This document shows, in pieces, positions 53,082-62,072 of a DNA stretch of 64,000 nt. A program made the position numbers and the translations under genes. Within the stretch, counting starts at the first letter, position 1, and each line of letters opens with the position of its first letter. The DNA is from Streptomyces kanamyceticus (GTDB lineage Bacteria > Actinomycetota > Actinomycetes > Streptomycetales > Streptomycetaceae), in assembly GCF_008704495.1 (NCBI RefSeq), contig NZ_CP023699.1, positions 2,542,001-2,606,000 of the forward strand, given 5' to 3'. Under the pieces are notes generated by a model, which saw nothing but the letters and a program-made list of their open reading frames with translations, was not told the origin of the DNA and searched no databases.

Positions 53082-54749
53082 ATGGCATCCATCGGCATTC
53101 CAGGGCTGACACCATCCGGACACGTCGACACGTTCGCCCGGGACCACCTCCCGCCGCGCGAGCAGTGGCCCGCCCTCGTCCACGACCGGCCCGAGCTGCA
53201 CTACCCCGCCCGCCTGAACTGCGGCGCGGAACTCCTGGACCGCACCGTGGAGCGGCACGGCGCGGAGCGCCCCGCCTTCCACGCCCCGTCCGGCGAGACC
53301 TGGACGTACGGACAGCTCCAGGACCACGTCGACCGCATCGCGCACGTGCTCACCTCCGAACTCGGCGTACTGCCGGGACAGCGCGTGCTGCTGCGCGGGG
53401 CCACCACGCCCTGGCTCGCGGCCTGCTGGCTCGCGGTGATGAAGGCGGGCGCCGTCGCCGTGACCGTCCTGGCCCAGCAGCGCGCGCAGGAGCTGGCCAC
53501 GATGTGCGAGATCGCCGAGGTGCGACACGCGCTGTGCGACATCAGGGCCGTCGACGACCTGATCAAGGCGGGGATCCCGGGGCTCAGCATCACGACGTAC
53601 GCCGGTGAGGGCCCCGACGACCTCTTCGCGCGCGCCGCCCGGCAGCCCGCCTCCTACGAAGCGGTGGACACCGCGGCCGACGACGTCGCGCTGATCGCGT
53701 TCACCTCGGGCACCACGGGCCGCCCCAAGGGGTGCATGCACTTCCACCGCGACGTGCTCGCCATCGCCGACACCTTCGCGCGCCACGTCCTCAGGCCCGG
53801 CCCCGACGACGTCTTCACGGGCAGCCCGCCGCTCGGCTTCACCTTCGGGCTCGGCGGTCTTGTGATCTTCCCGCTGCGCTTCGGCGCCTCCTCGCTGCTG
53901 CTCGAACAGGCGGGCCCCAAGCAGCTGTTGCCCGCGATCGCCGAGCACGGCGTGACGGTCCTGTTCACCGCGCCGACCGCGTACCGCACGATGCTCGACC
54001 ACCTCGACGCGCACGACATCTCCTCGCTGCGCCGCTGCGTCTCGGCGGGCGAGAACCTGCCCGCGGGCACCTGGCAGGCCTGGCACCGGGCCACCGGGCA
54101 CCGCATCATCAACGGCATAGGCGCCACCGAGCTGCTCCACATCTTCATCTCCGCCGCCGACGAGGCGATCAGGCCCGGCACGACGGGGCTCCCCGTGCCG
54201 GGGTGGCACGCGCGCGTGGTGGACGACTCCGGGGCACCGCTGCCCGACGGCGAACCGGGGCTGCTCGCCGTGCGCGGCCCGGTCGGCTGCCGCTATCTCG
54301 CCGACGAACGCCAGCAGGTCTACGTACGGCACGGCTGGAACGTCACCGGGGACACCTACGTCCGCGACACCGACGGCTACTTCCGCTACATCGCACGCGC
54401 CGACGACATGATCATCTCCGCCGGGTACAACATCGCGGGCCCCGAGGTCGAGGAGGCCCTGATGCGCCACCCGGACGTCGCGGAGACGGCCGTCGTGGGG
54501 CGCGTCGACGAGCTGCGCGGGCAGATCGTGGTGGCGTACGTCGTGCTGCGCGAGGGAGCGGCCAGGGACCCGGACCGGCTCCGCGACTTCGTGAAGGCGG
54601 AACTCGTCCCCTACAAGTGCCCGCGCGCGTTCGTGTTCCTCGACGCGCTGCCGCGCACGCCCACGGGGAAGCTGCAGAGGTTCCGGCTGCGGGCGGAGCC
54701 GCCGAAGGACAGCGGTGCCGCCGAAGGACCCCGGTCGCCCGTAGAGTGA
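53082..54749 (+). CDS. Benzoate/2-aminobenzoate-type CoA ligase
   Basis: 555-aa acyl-adenylate-forming enzyme that activates an aromatic acid with ATP and CoA. The P-loop motif 'FTSGTTGRPKGCMH' (about 206-219), 'GIGATELLHIFI' (about 346-357), 'VTGDTYVRDTDGYFRYIAR' and the hinge/Lys motif 'PRTPTGKLQRF' (about 526-536) are complete. The closest look is to the benzoate- and 2-aminobenzoate-CoA ligases rather than acetyl- or long-chain ones. ATG at 53082. A PaaX-type regulator gene starts 4 bp after its stop, so the two form an operon. Confidence 0.88.
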   Translation: MASIGIPGLTPSGHVDTFARDHLPPREQWPALVHDRPELHYPARLNCGAELLDRTVERHGAERPAFHAPSGETWTYGQLQDHVDRIAHVLTSELGVLPGQRVLLRGATTPWLAACWLAVMKAGAVAVTVLAQQRAQELATMCEIAEVRHALCDIRAVDDLIKAGIPGLSITTYAGEGPDDLFARAARQPASYEAVDTAADDVALIAFTSGTTGRPKGCMHFHRDVLAIADTFARHVLRPGPDDVFTGSPPLGFTFGLGGLVIFPLRFGASSLLLEQAGPKQLLPAIAEHGVTVLFTAPTAYRTMLDHLDAHDISSLRRCVSAGENLPAGTWQAWHRATGHRIINGIGATELLHIFISAADEAIRPGTTGLPVPGWHARVVDDSGAPLPDGEPGLLAVRGPVGCRYLADERQQVYVRHGWNVTGDTYVRDTDGYFRYIARADDMIISAGYNIAGPEVEEALMRHPDVAETAVVGRVDELRGQIVVAYVVLREGAARDPDRLRDFVKAELVPYKCPRAFVFLDALPRTPTGKLQRFRLRAEPPKDSGAAEGPRSPVE

Positions 54750-54753
54750 TCAC

Positions 54754-55575
54754 GTGTCCGAGCAGCACACTCCACGATCCCTGATCGTCACCTTCTACGG
54801 CGCCTACGGCCGGGCGGCACCGGGTCCGGTGCCGGTCGCCGAGCTGGTGCGCCTCCTCGCGCCGGTCGGCGTCGACGCGCCGTCGGTGCGCTCGTCGGTG
54901 TCCCGCCTCAAACGCCGGGGGCTCCTGGTGCCCGCCCGCACGGGTTCGGGCGCGGCCGGTTACGCCCTCTCACCGGACGCCCGTCAGCTCCTGGAGGACG
55001 GCGACCGCCGCATCTACGGCGCGTCACCCGACGCCCGGCGCGAGGGCGGCTGGGTCCTCGCCGTCTTCTCCGTCCCCGAAGCGGAGCGCCACAAGCGGCA
55101 CGTCCTGCGCTCCCGCCTCGCGGGCCTCGGCTTCGGCACGGCGGCGCCCGGCGTCTGGATCGCCCCCGCGCACCTCTACGAGGAGACCAGGCACACCCTG
55201 GAGCGCCTCCAACTCGCCCCGTACGTCGACCTGTTCCGCGGCGAGCACCTGGGCTACGCGCCGACGGCCGAGGCGGTGGCCCGCTGGTGGGACCTCTCCT
55301 CGCTCGCCAAGCAGCACGAGGCGTTCCTGGACCGCCACGAGCCGGTGCTCCGCTCCTGGGAGGCCCGCCGCGACACTCCCCCACCGCCGGAGGAGGCCTA
55401 CCGGGACTATCTGCTCGCGCTCGACTCCTGGCGCCAATTGCCTTACGCGGACCCGGGGTTGCCCCCAGAACTGCTTCCTGACGACTGGCCGGGGGCCCGC
55501 TCGGCGGCGGTGTTCGCGGAGCTCGACGGGTGGCTGCGGGAGGCGGGCGCGGCGTTCGTGACGACCGCGCCCTGA
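54754..55575 (+). CDS. PaaX-family transcriptional regulator
   Basis: 273-aa GntR-like winged-helix repressor of aryl-CoA catabolism. N-terminal DNA-binding part (about 1-85, 'VRSSVSRLKRRGLLVPART'), PaaX central domain ('GWVLAVFSVPEAERHKRHVLRSRLAGLGFG') and PaaX C-terminal domain. Relatives sense phenylacetyl-CoA; an aryl-CoA from the adjacent ligase is the expected ligand here. GTG at 54754. The 12-bp motif shared by the two promoters of this cluster is its best operator candidate. It ends 4 bp from the convergent monooxygenase gene. Confidence 0.9.
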   Translation: MSEQHTPRSLIVTFYGAYGRAAPGPVPVAELVRLLAPVGVDAPSVRSSVSRLKRRGLLVPARTGSGAAGYALSPDARQLLEDGDRRIYGASPDARREGGWVLAVFSVPEAERHKRHVLRSRLAGLGFGTAAPGVWIAPAHLYEETRHTLERLQLAPYVDLFRGEHLGYAPTAEAVARWWDLSSLAKQHEAFLDRHEPVLRSWEARRDTPPPPEEAYRDYLLALDSWRQLPYADPGLPPELLPDDWPGARSAAVFAELDGWLREAGAAFVTTAP

Positions 55576-55579
55576 AACA

Positions 55580-57973
55580 TCAACTCTCCAGCTTCAGGCG
55601 CTGCTTCGGCGCGTCCGTGCGGCCCGTCTGCGGGCGGCGGCTGCCCGCTCCGTACTGGGTGGGCCAGGGGGCGCCGGGGCCCGTGTAGCCCTGTTCGGCC
55701 GCCGCGTGCAGGGTCCAGTGCGGGTCGTAGAGGTGGGGGCGTGCCAGGGCGCACAGGTCGGCCCGGCCCGCCAGGATCAGGGAGTTGACGTCATCCCAGG
55801 AGGAGATGGCGCCGACCGTGATCACCGGGATGCCGGTCTCGTTGCGGATCCGGTCGGCGTACGGCGTCTGGTAGGAGCGGCCGTACGCGGGGCGTTCCTC
55901 GGAGACGACCTGGCCCGTGGAGACGTCGATGGCGTCGGCGCCGTGGGCCGCGAACGCGCGGGCGATCTCGACCGCGTCGTCCGCCGTGGTGCCGCCGTCG
56001 GCCCAGTCCGTCGCCGAGACGCGGACCGTCATGGGCCTGTCGTCCGGCCACACCTCCCTTACCGCGTCGAGGACTTCGAGGGGGAAGCGGAGCCGGTTCT
56101 CCAGCGGGCCGCCGTAGGGATCCGTGCGGTGGTTGGTCAGCGGGGAGAGGAAGCCGGAGAGCAAGTAGCCGTGGGCGCAGTGGAGTTCGAGGAGGTCGAA
56201 GTCCGCGTGTGCGGCGCGGCGGGCCGCCGCGACGAACTGTTCACGGATCTCGGTGAGGCCCGCGCGGGAGAGCTCGTGCGGGGTCTGGCTGTCGGGGCGG
56301 TACGGGAGCGGGGACGCGGCCGACAGGGGCCAGTTGCCGTCGGGCAGCGGCTCGTCGATGCCCTCCCACATCAGTTTCGTGGAGCCCTTGCGGCCCGAGT
56401 GGCCCAGCTGCACGCCGATCGCGGCGCCGGGCGCCCGCTCGTGCGCGAAGGCGGTGATCCGCCGCCAGGCCTCGGCCTGTTCGTCGGTGTAGAGCCCGGC
56501 GCAGCCCGGGGTGATCCGGCCGTGCTCGCTGACGCAGACCATCTCGGTCATCACCAGGCCCGCGCCGCCCAGGGCCCGCGCGCCCAGGTGGACGAGGTGG
56601 AAGTCGCCGGGGACGCCGTCCACCGCGGAGTACATGTCCATGGGCGAGACCACGACGCGGTTGCGCAGGGTGAGGCCGCGCAGGGTGAAGGGCGTGAACA
56701 TGGGCGGCGTGCCCTCCGGGCAGCCGAAGTCGCGCTCGACGGAGGCGGTGAAGCGGGCGTCGCGCAGCCGGAGGTTGTCGTGCGTGACGCGGCGGCTGCG
56801 GGTCAGGAGGTTGAACGCGAACTGGCGCGGCGGCTGGTCGAGGTAGTCGGGCAGCCGCTCGAACCACTCCAGGCTGGCGCGGGCCGCGCGCTGCGTGGAC
56901 GCGACGACGGCGCGGCGCTCCGCCTCGTACGCGGTGAGCGCGCTCGGGATGTCGGGCTGCTCCTGGAGGCAGGCGGCGAGGGCGAGCGCGTCCTCGACGG
57001 CGAGCTTGGTGCCGGAGCCGATGGAGAAGTGGGCGGTGTGCGCGGCGTCGCCGATGAGGACCGTATTGCCGTACGACCAGTGGGAGTTGACCACCGTACG
57101 GAAGTTGATCCAGGCGGACTTGTTGCCGCGCAGGGGGCGGCCGCCGAGCGCGTCGGCGAAGATCTTGGCGCAGCGCTCGGTCGACTCCCGCTCGTCGAGC
57201 CCGTCGAACCCCGCCGCGCGCCAGACCTCCTCGCGCATCTCGACGATGACGGTGGACTCGTGCGGCGAGAACGGATAGCCGTGCAGCTGCATGACGCCGT
57301 GCTCGGTCTCGGCGATCTCGAAGCGGAACGCGTCGAAGGCGAAGTCGGCGGCCAGCCAGATGTAGCGGCAGCGGTGGGTGGTGAGGTCGGGGCCGAAGGC
57401 TTCGGCGTGCGCGTCGCGGGTGGCGCTGTGCACGCCGTCGGCCGCGATGACCAGGTCGTACGAGTCGGCGAGCGTGGCCGCGGGCGGTGCCTCCGTACGG
57501 AAGCGGAGCTCGACGCCCAGGTCGTGGCAGCGCGCGTGCAGGATCTCCAGGAGCCTGCGCCTGCCGAGCGCCGCGAAGCCGTGGCCGCCGGAGGTGTGCC
57601 GGGTCTCGCGGTGCACGATGTCGATGTCGTCCCAGCGCACGAACTCGTCCTGGAGCGCGGCGTAGACGACGGGGTCGGCGTGCTCGATGCCGCCGAGCGT
57701 CTCGTCGGAGAGGACGACGCCGAAGCCGAAGGTGTCGTCGGGCGCGTTGCGCTCCCAGACGGTGATCTCGCGGTCCCGGTCGAGCCGCTTGAGCAGGGCG
57801 GCGGCGTAGAGGCCGCCGGGGCCTCCGCCGATGATCGCGATGCGGTGCGCCTCGGGCGGCGTGGGCGGTGTGGACGCCTTGCCGCCGTCGGGCGCCTCGG
57901 TGGGGCCGTGCGTATCCTGCGGGTCGCCTGTGGCTGGTCGCGCAGTTCCCCGCGCCCCTTCGGGGGCGCTCAT
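55580..57973 (-). CDS. Two-domain aryl-CoA monooxygenase/reductase (2-aminobenzoyl-CoA ACMR type)
   Basis: 797-aa flavoprotein. N-terminal class-A FAD hydroxylase (FAD motif GGGPGG at 49-54; 'VLIGDAAHTAHFSIGSG' about 325-341) is fused to a C-terminal Old-Yellow-Enzyme reductase (about 415-770; 'HCAHGYLLSGFLSP', 'NHRTDPYGG', 'ITVGAISSWDDVN'). This is the architecture of Azoarcus 2-aminobenzoyl-CoA monooxygenase/reductase, which hydroxylates and then reduces the ring. Salicylyl-CoA 5-hydroxylase is the closest alternative and lacks the second domain in some cases. ATGA overlap with the hydratase gene fixes the start. Residues about 2-17 are encoded by a dispersed intergenic repeat and are low-complexity. 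Confidence 0.9.
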   Translation of the reverse strand: MSAPEGARGTARPATGDPQDTHGPTEAPDGGKASTPPTPPEAHRIAIIGGGPGGLYAAALLKRLDRDREITVWERNAPDDTFGFGVVLSDETLGGIEHADPVVYAALQDEFVRWDDIDIVHRETRHTSGGHGFAALGRRRLLEILHARCHDLGVELRFRTEAPPAATLADSYDLVIAADGVHSATRDAHAEAFGPDLTTHRCRYIWLAADFAFDAFRFEIAETEHGVMQLHGYPFSPHESTVIVEMREEVWRAAGFDGLDERESTERCAKIFADALGGRPLRGNKSAWINFRTVVNSHWSYGNTVLIGDAAHTAHFSIGSGTKLAVEDALALAACLQEQPDIPSALTAYEAERRAVVASTQRAARASLEWFERLPDYLDQPPRQFAFNLLTRSRRVTHDNLRLRDARFTASVERDFGCPEGTPPMFTPFTLRGLTLRNRVVVSPMDMYSAVDGVPGDFHLVHLGARALGGAGLVMTEMVCVSEHGRITPGCAGLYTDEQAEAWRRITAFAHERAPGAAIGVQLGHSGRKGSTKLMWEGIDEPLPDGNWPLSAASPLPYRPDSQTPHELSRAGLTEIREQFVAAARRAAHADFDLLELHCAHGYLLSGFLSPLTNHRTDPYGGPLENRLRFPLEVLDAVREVWPDDRPMTVRVSATDWADGGTTADDAVEIARAFAAHGADAIDVSTGQVVSEERPAYGRSYQTPYADRIRNETGIPVITVGAISSWDDVNSLILAGRADLCALARPHLYDPHWTLHAAAEQGYTGPGAPWPTQYGAGSRRPQTGRTDAPKQRLKLES
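57918..57966. repeat. Dispersed repeat copy inside the monooxygenase start
   Basis: This is the inverted copy of the repeat at 51802-51847 (GGCTGGTCGCGCAGTTCCCC followed by GCGCCCCTTCGG). It is translated as the N-terminal APEGARGTARPATGDPQ of the monooxygenase. Confidence 0.75.
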
Positions 57974-58797
57974 CGGCCCTGCCACTTCGGCGGGCGCTTC
58001 TCCGTGAAGGACGCGTGGAACTCCGCGTAGTCCTCGCCGTTCATGAGGAGGGCCTGGGTCGCCGCGTCCAGTTCGACGGAGGCGGCGAGCGGCATGTCGA
58101 GTTCGGCGGTGAGCAGCGCCTTGGTCTGGGCGTAGGCGAGGGCGGGTCCGTCGGCGAGTCTGCGGGCCAGTACGGAAGCCGCTTCGCCCGCCTTGCCCTC
58201 CTCCGTCAACTCGCTGATCAGGCCGATCCGTTCGGCCTCCGGGGCACGGACGGGCTCGCCCAGCATCAGCAGCCGCGTGGCGTGGCCGAGGCCGACGACG
58301 CGGGGCAGCAGGTAGGCGGCGCCCATGTCGCCGCCGGAGAGGCCGACGCGGGTGAAGAGGAAGGCGAACTTCGCGGACGGGTCGGCGATCCGGAAGTCGG
58401 CGGCGAGGGCGAGGACCGCGCCCGCGCCCGCGGCGACGCCGTGCACGGCGGCGATCACCGGGAAGGGGCACTCGCGGACGGCGCGGACGACCTGGCCCGT
58501 CATGCGGTTGAAGTCGAGCAGCTGGGAGGTGTCCATGGCGAGCGTCGCGCCGATGATCTCGTCGACGTCGCCGCCCGAGCAGAAGCCGCGCCCCTCGCCG
58601 CCGAGCACCAGGGCCCGCACGGACTTGTCGCGGGACAGCTCGGCGAGCAGGTCGCGCAGGTCGGCGTAGGCGCCGAAGGTGAGCGCGTTGAGCTTGTCGG
58701 GGCGGGCGAGGGTGACCGTGGCGACGCCGTCGTCGACGGCCAGGCGCAGATGCCGCCAGTCGGGGGTGCGGGTCGCGGAGCCGGTGAAGGGACTCAT
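57970..58797 (-). CDS. Enoyl-CoA hydratase/isomerase family protein
   Basis: 275-aa crotonase-fold enzyme: oxyanion-hole segments 'ALVLGGEGRGFCSGGDVDEI' (about 63-82) and 'AAVHGVAAGAGAVLALAADFRIAD' (about 116-139). The second catalytic position reads 'FTRVGLSGGDMGAAYLLPRVVG', with Gly/Asp rather than the usual Glu, so it could be a ring-hydrolysing or isomerase variant. It overlaps the next gene by ATGA. A TGACTGCCGTCA motif is 64 bp upstream. It fits ring-product processing in the aminobenzoyl-CoA pathway. Confidence 0.9.
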   Translation of the reverse strand: MSPFTGSATRTPDWRHLRLAVDDGVATVTLARPDKLNALTFGAYADLRDLLAELSRDKSVRALVLGGEGRGFCSGGDVDEIIGATLAMDTSQLLDFNRMTGQVVRAVRECPFPVIAAVHGVAAGAGAVLALAADFRIADPSAKFAFLFTRVGLSGGDMGAAYLLPRVVGLGHATRLLMLGEPVRAPEAERIGLISELTEEGKAGEAASVLARRLADGPALAYAQTKALLTAELDMPLAASVELDAATQALLMNGEDYAEFHASFTEKRPPKWQGR

Positions 58798-58860
58798 GAG
58801 GGTGCGGCCTCCTCGGCCTGGGGCTGGAGTTCGCTACCTTTCGAAGTTATCACTTGTTTG

Positions 58861-58872
58861 TGACTGCCGTCA
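58861..58872. promoter_or_regulatory. TGACTGYCGTCA motif, copy 2 (candidate PaaX site)
   Basis: TGACTGCCGTCA differs at one base from 53002-53013 and lies 64 bp upstream of the hydratase/monooxygenase operon, next to an AT-richer stretch. The remainder of the 240-bp gap to 59036 shows no gene. Confidence 0.6.
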
Positions 58873-59036
58873 TGAGTACGCGATACAGCAGCCGGGGAGC
58901 AGGACCCTCGAACCCGCCCCACAAGGGAACGAATTTCCCGATATACGCGTCTTGTCACACAGAGCACGGCAGGGCCGGACGTCCCGGAAATGCCCGACCG
59001 TCGCCCCTGTCGACATAGCGCTTAAGATTCGTACGG

Positions 59037-59504
59037 TTGAAAGCAGGACCAGGACCGCCTGCTGCCCTGAACGGACCCGCCTTGCACGAACCTCCTTCTC
59101 CCGCCTCCTGGCGCATCGCACTGCCCCACACCACGGCAGCCGTGCCGGTCGCGCGCGCCCTGGTCCGTACGGCGCTCACCGACATCGAGTCGTCGGCCGA
59201 CACCGACACCGCCGAGCTCCTCACCGCCGAGCTGGTCGCGAACGCCGTCGAGCACACGTCGGGCGAGGACCCCATAGAGCTGGTGATCGAGCTCCTGCCG
59301 ACCGGCTGCCAGGTCGAGGTCCACGACTCCAACCCGCTGCCGCCGGGCGATCTGACCGACCCCACGGCCGGCGAGCCCGACCCCTGGCAGGAGCACGGGC
59401 GCGGGCTGCTGCTCATCCGCACCCTGAGTTCGTCCTGCGGTCACCGGGCCACCGAGTCCGGCAAGGCCGTCTGGTTCACGCTCCCCGGGACGCACCGGCA
59501 CTGA
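59037..59504 (+). CDS. RsbW-like ATP-binding (anti-sigma-type) protein
   Basis: 155-aa GHKL ATPase domain: 'LLTAELVANAVEHT' (N-box), 'EVHDSNP' (G1) and 'EHGRGLLLIRTLSSS' (G2). Probably a sigma-factor regulator kinase or inhibitor. The TTG at 59037 is preceded only by a TAAGAT -10-like hexamer, so it may be leaderless; TTG at 59082 is an alternative. Its last 29 bp overlap the tail of the convergent permease gene. Confidence 0.75.
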   Translation: MKAGPGPPAALNGPALHEPPSPASWRIALPHTTAAVPVARALVRTALTDIESSADTDTAELLTAELVANAVEHTSGEDPIELVIELLPTGCQVEVHDSNPLPPGDLTDPTAGEPDPWQEHGRGLLLIRTLSSSCGHRATESGKAVWFTLPGTHRH

Positions 59505-60924
59505 CCGGCGCCTCTCCCCTGCCGAGGCGCGAGTGACCGCGCCCGTAGAGCGCGTAGACGACGGCGCCCACCGCGACGAACACCGCGAACTGCAGCCACG
59601 TCGACCAGCCGGTGCCCCAGATCAGATAGAGGCAGAAGGCGACGCCGAGGACCGGGCTGAGCGGGTAGAGCGGCACCCGGAAGGTGCGCTTGAGGCCGGG
59701 GCTCGTACGGCGCAGCGCGATCACCGCGATGTTCACCACGACCATGATCGCGAGGGTGCCGATGGTGGTCAGGTTGACCACCACGTCGAGCGAGGAGAAG
59801 GCGGCGGGCACGGCGACGACGGCCGCGACGATCCAGGTGTTGGCCACCGGCGTGGACGTCTTCGGCGACACGCGTTCGAAGACGCGCGGCATCAGGCCGT
59901 CGCGGGACATCGACATCAGGATGCGGGTCTGGCCGTACATCACGGCGAGCACCACCGAGGCGATGGCGACGACCGCGCCGAAGGCGATGATGCCGCCGCC
60001 GACGGTCGAGTCGGTGACCTGGTTGACGATCAGGGAGAGCGCGGCGGGCTTGTCGGCGACCGCGTCCGAGCCGATCGCGCCGATGGCGGCGAGGGCCACC
60101 GCGACGTACAGCAGGGTCACCACACCGATGCAGATCATGATCGCGAGCGGGATGTTGCGCCGCGGGTTCTTGACCTCCTCGCCCGCCGTGGTGACCGCGT
60201 CGAAGCCGATGAACGAGAAGAACGCGAGGGACGCGCCCGCGGTGACGCCGGAGACGCCCGCGCCCATGAAGGGCGTGAGGTTGCCGTCCTCGAACGCCGA
60301 GAAGGCGATCGCGAGGAAGAGCAGCAGGATGCCGATCTTCAGCACGGCCATGGCGGCCGTCGCCCCCGCGCTCTCCCGGATGCCGCGCACCAGGAGCGTG
60401 GCGGCGAGCAGGATGACGACCACGGCGGGCAGGTTCACGACACCGCCCTCGCCGGGCCCCGCGGAGAGGGCGGTGGGCAGCTCCCAGCCGGTGAGGCTGT
60501 TCAGGAGTTCGTTGAGGTACTGGCTCCAGCCCACCGCGACGGCGGAGACCGAGACGCCGTACTCCAGGAGCAGGCACCAGCCCACCAGGAACGCGGTGCG
60601 CTCGCCGAGCGAGGCGTACGCGAAGGAGTACGAGCTGCCCGAGACCGGGATGGCGCCGCCCAGCTCCGCGAACGAGAACGCGGTGAAGATGCAGGTCACG
60701 GCGGCGAGCACATAGGAGACCGCGACGGCGGGGCCCGCCTCGGCGACGGAGTCGGAGAGACCGACGAAGATCCCGGTGCCGACGATGGCGCCGACGCCGA
60801 AACACACGAGCTGGAAGAGCCCCATGGTCCGCTTGAGGCCGTGGCCTTCGAGGTCGGCGCCCGACTCGGCGACGAGCTGCTCGGGGGACTTGATGCGAAG
60901 CCCGGTGGGACTCATGGGGCTCAT
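59476..60924 (-). CDS. APC-superfamily amino-acid permease (cationic type)
   Basis: 482-aa transporter with about 12-13 spans. The start 'LKRTMGLFQLVCFGVGAIVGTGIFVGLSD' contains the substrate-binding G(A/S)IVGTGIF motif of the family, and 'FFSFIGFDAVTTAGEEVKNPRRNIP' is the helix-6 signature of CAT-type transporters. It is the third gene of the arcA-argF row (48 bp after argF), so arginine uptake or arginine/ornithine exchange, as by ArcD, is the likely role. Two in-frame ATGs (60924, 60914) are possible. Confidence 0.88.
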   Translation of the reverse strand: MSPMSPTGLRIKSPEQLVAESGADLEGHGLKRTMGLFQLVCFGVGAIVGTGIFVGLSDSVAEAGPAVAVSYVLAAVTCIFTAFSFAELGGAIPVSGSSYSFAYASLGERTAFLVGWCLLLEYGVSVSAVAVGWSQYLNELLNSLTGWELPTALSAGPGEGGVVNLPAVVVILLAATLLVRGIRESAGATAAMAVLKIGILLLFLAIAFSAFEDGNLTPFMGAGVSGVTAGASLAFFSFIGFDAVTTAGEEVKNPRRNIPLAIMICIGVVTLLYVAVALAAIGAIGSDAVADKPAALSLIVNQVTDSTVGGGIIAFGAVVAIASVVLAVMYGQTRILMSMSRDGLMPRVFERVSPKTSTPVANTWIVAAVVAVPAAFSSLDVVVNLTTIGTLAIMVVVNIAVIALRRTSPGLKRTFRVPLYPLSPVLGVAFCLYLIWGTGWSTWLQFAVFVAVGAVVYALYGRGHSRLGRGEAPVSAGASRGA

Positions 60925-60972
60925 GGGGTGGTTCTCGTTTCTGGTGGTGCTGGGGTGGCGCGGTGGGAACGG

Positions 60973-61971
60973 TCAGGACAGGGTCGCGACGAGGATCGCC
61001 TTGATGGTGTGCAGCCGGTTCTCAGCTTCGTCGAAGACGACGGAGTGCGCCGACTCGAAGACCTCGTCGGTGACCTCCAGGGACTCCAGGCCGTACGTCT
61101 CGTGGATCTCGCGCGCGACCGTGGTGCCCAGGTCGTGGAAGGCGGGCAGGCAGTGCAGGAACTTCACGTCCGCGTTCCCGGTGGCGCGCAGGACGTCCAT
61201 CGTCACCGCGTACGGCGCGAGGGCGGCTATGCGCTCGGCCCACACCTCCTTGGGCTCGCCGATCGACACCCAGACGTCGGTGACGACGAAGTCGGCGGCC
61301 CGTACGCCCTCGGGGACGTCCTCGGTGAGCGTGACGCGGGCGCCGCTGGCCTCGGCCAGTTCGCGGGCCTTGGCGACGATCTCGTCGGCGGGCCAGTAGG
61401 CCCGGGGCGCGACCAGGCGGACGTCCATGCCGAGCAGGGCGCCGGTGATCAGGTAGGAGCTGCCCGTGTTGAAGCGGGCGTCACCGAGGTAGGCGAAGGC
61501 GATCTCGGTGAGGGGCTTGGCGCTGTGCTCGGTCATCGTGAGGACGTCGGCGAGCATCTGGGTGGGGTGCCACTCGTCCGTCAGGCCGTTGTAGACGGGC
61601 ACGCCCGCGTGGGCGGCGAGCGTCTCGACGGTGTCCTGCGCGTCCCCGCGGAACTGAATCGCGTCGAACATCCGGCCGAGCACCCGGGCGGTGTCCTTGG
61701 CGGACTCCTTCGTACCGATGTGCGAGCCCGCCGGGTCGATGTACGTCGTCGACGCGCCCTGGTCGGCGGCGGCCACCTCGAAGGCGCAGCGCGTCCTCGT
61801 CGAGCTCTTCTCGAAGATCAGCGCGACGTTCCTGCCGCGCAGGCGCTGCGTCTCGGCCCCTGCCTTCTTCGCCGCCTTCAGCTCGGCGGCCAGGTCGAGC
61901 AGGCCGCGGAACTCGTCGGCGGTGAAGTCCAGCTCCTTGAGGAAGTGGCGGCCGGTGAGGTCTGTGGCCAT
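60973..61971 (-). CDS. argF: Ornithine carbamoyltransferase (likely catabolic)
   Basis: 332-aa transcarbamoylase. Carbamoyl-phosphate site '[12 protein letters not shown]' (about 54-65), 'HPTQMLAD', ornithine-binding 'DVWVSIGE' region (about 231-239) and 'HCLPAFHD' (about 271-278) are intact. In the direction of this gene cluster it would split citrulline from arginine deiminase into ornithine and carbamoyl phosphate (ArcB role). The length and '[11 protein letters not shown]' tail match ArcB/ArgF enzymes of about 330 aa. The ATG at 61971 has AGGAGCG upstream. The AT-rich stretch TATATAC/TATACAC at about 62000-62036 may hold its own promoter. Confidence 0.93.
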   Translation of the reverse strand: MATDLTGRHFLKELDFTADEFRGLLDLAAELKAAKKAGAETQRLRGRNVALIFEKSSTRTRCAFEVAAADQGASTTYIDPAGSHIGTKESAKDTARVLGRMFDAIQFRGDAQDTVETLAAHAGVPVYNGLTDEWHPTQMLADVLTMTEHSAKPLTEIAFAYLGDARFNTGSSYLITGALLGMDVRLVAPRAYWPADEIVAKARELAEASGARVTLTEDVPEGVRAADFVVTDVWVSIGEPKEVWAERIAALAPYAVTMDVLRATGNADVKFLHCLPAFHDLGTTVAREIHETYGLESLEVTDEVFESAHSVVFDEAENRLHTIKAILVATLS

Positions 61972-62072
61972 GGGGCGCTCCTGGGATGCGAATACGGGGA
62001 CATTGAAACTATATACGATGCTCCACATTTCTATACACGCGGGAACAGGCGCGGAACCGGCGAGGGTACTGA

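Noticed and set aside
52974..54470. Extended N-terminus of the acyl-CoA dehydrogenase
   Set aside because: The frame stays open over the divergent ligase gene, but the dehydrogenase fold starts at the ATG at 52973 with a good RBS.
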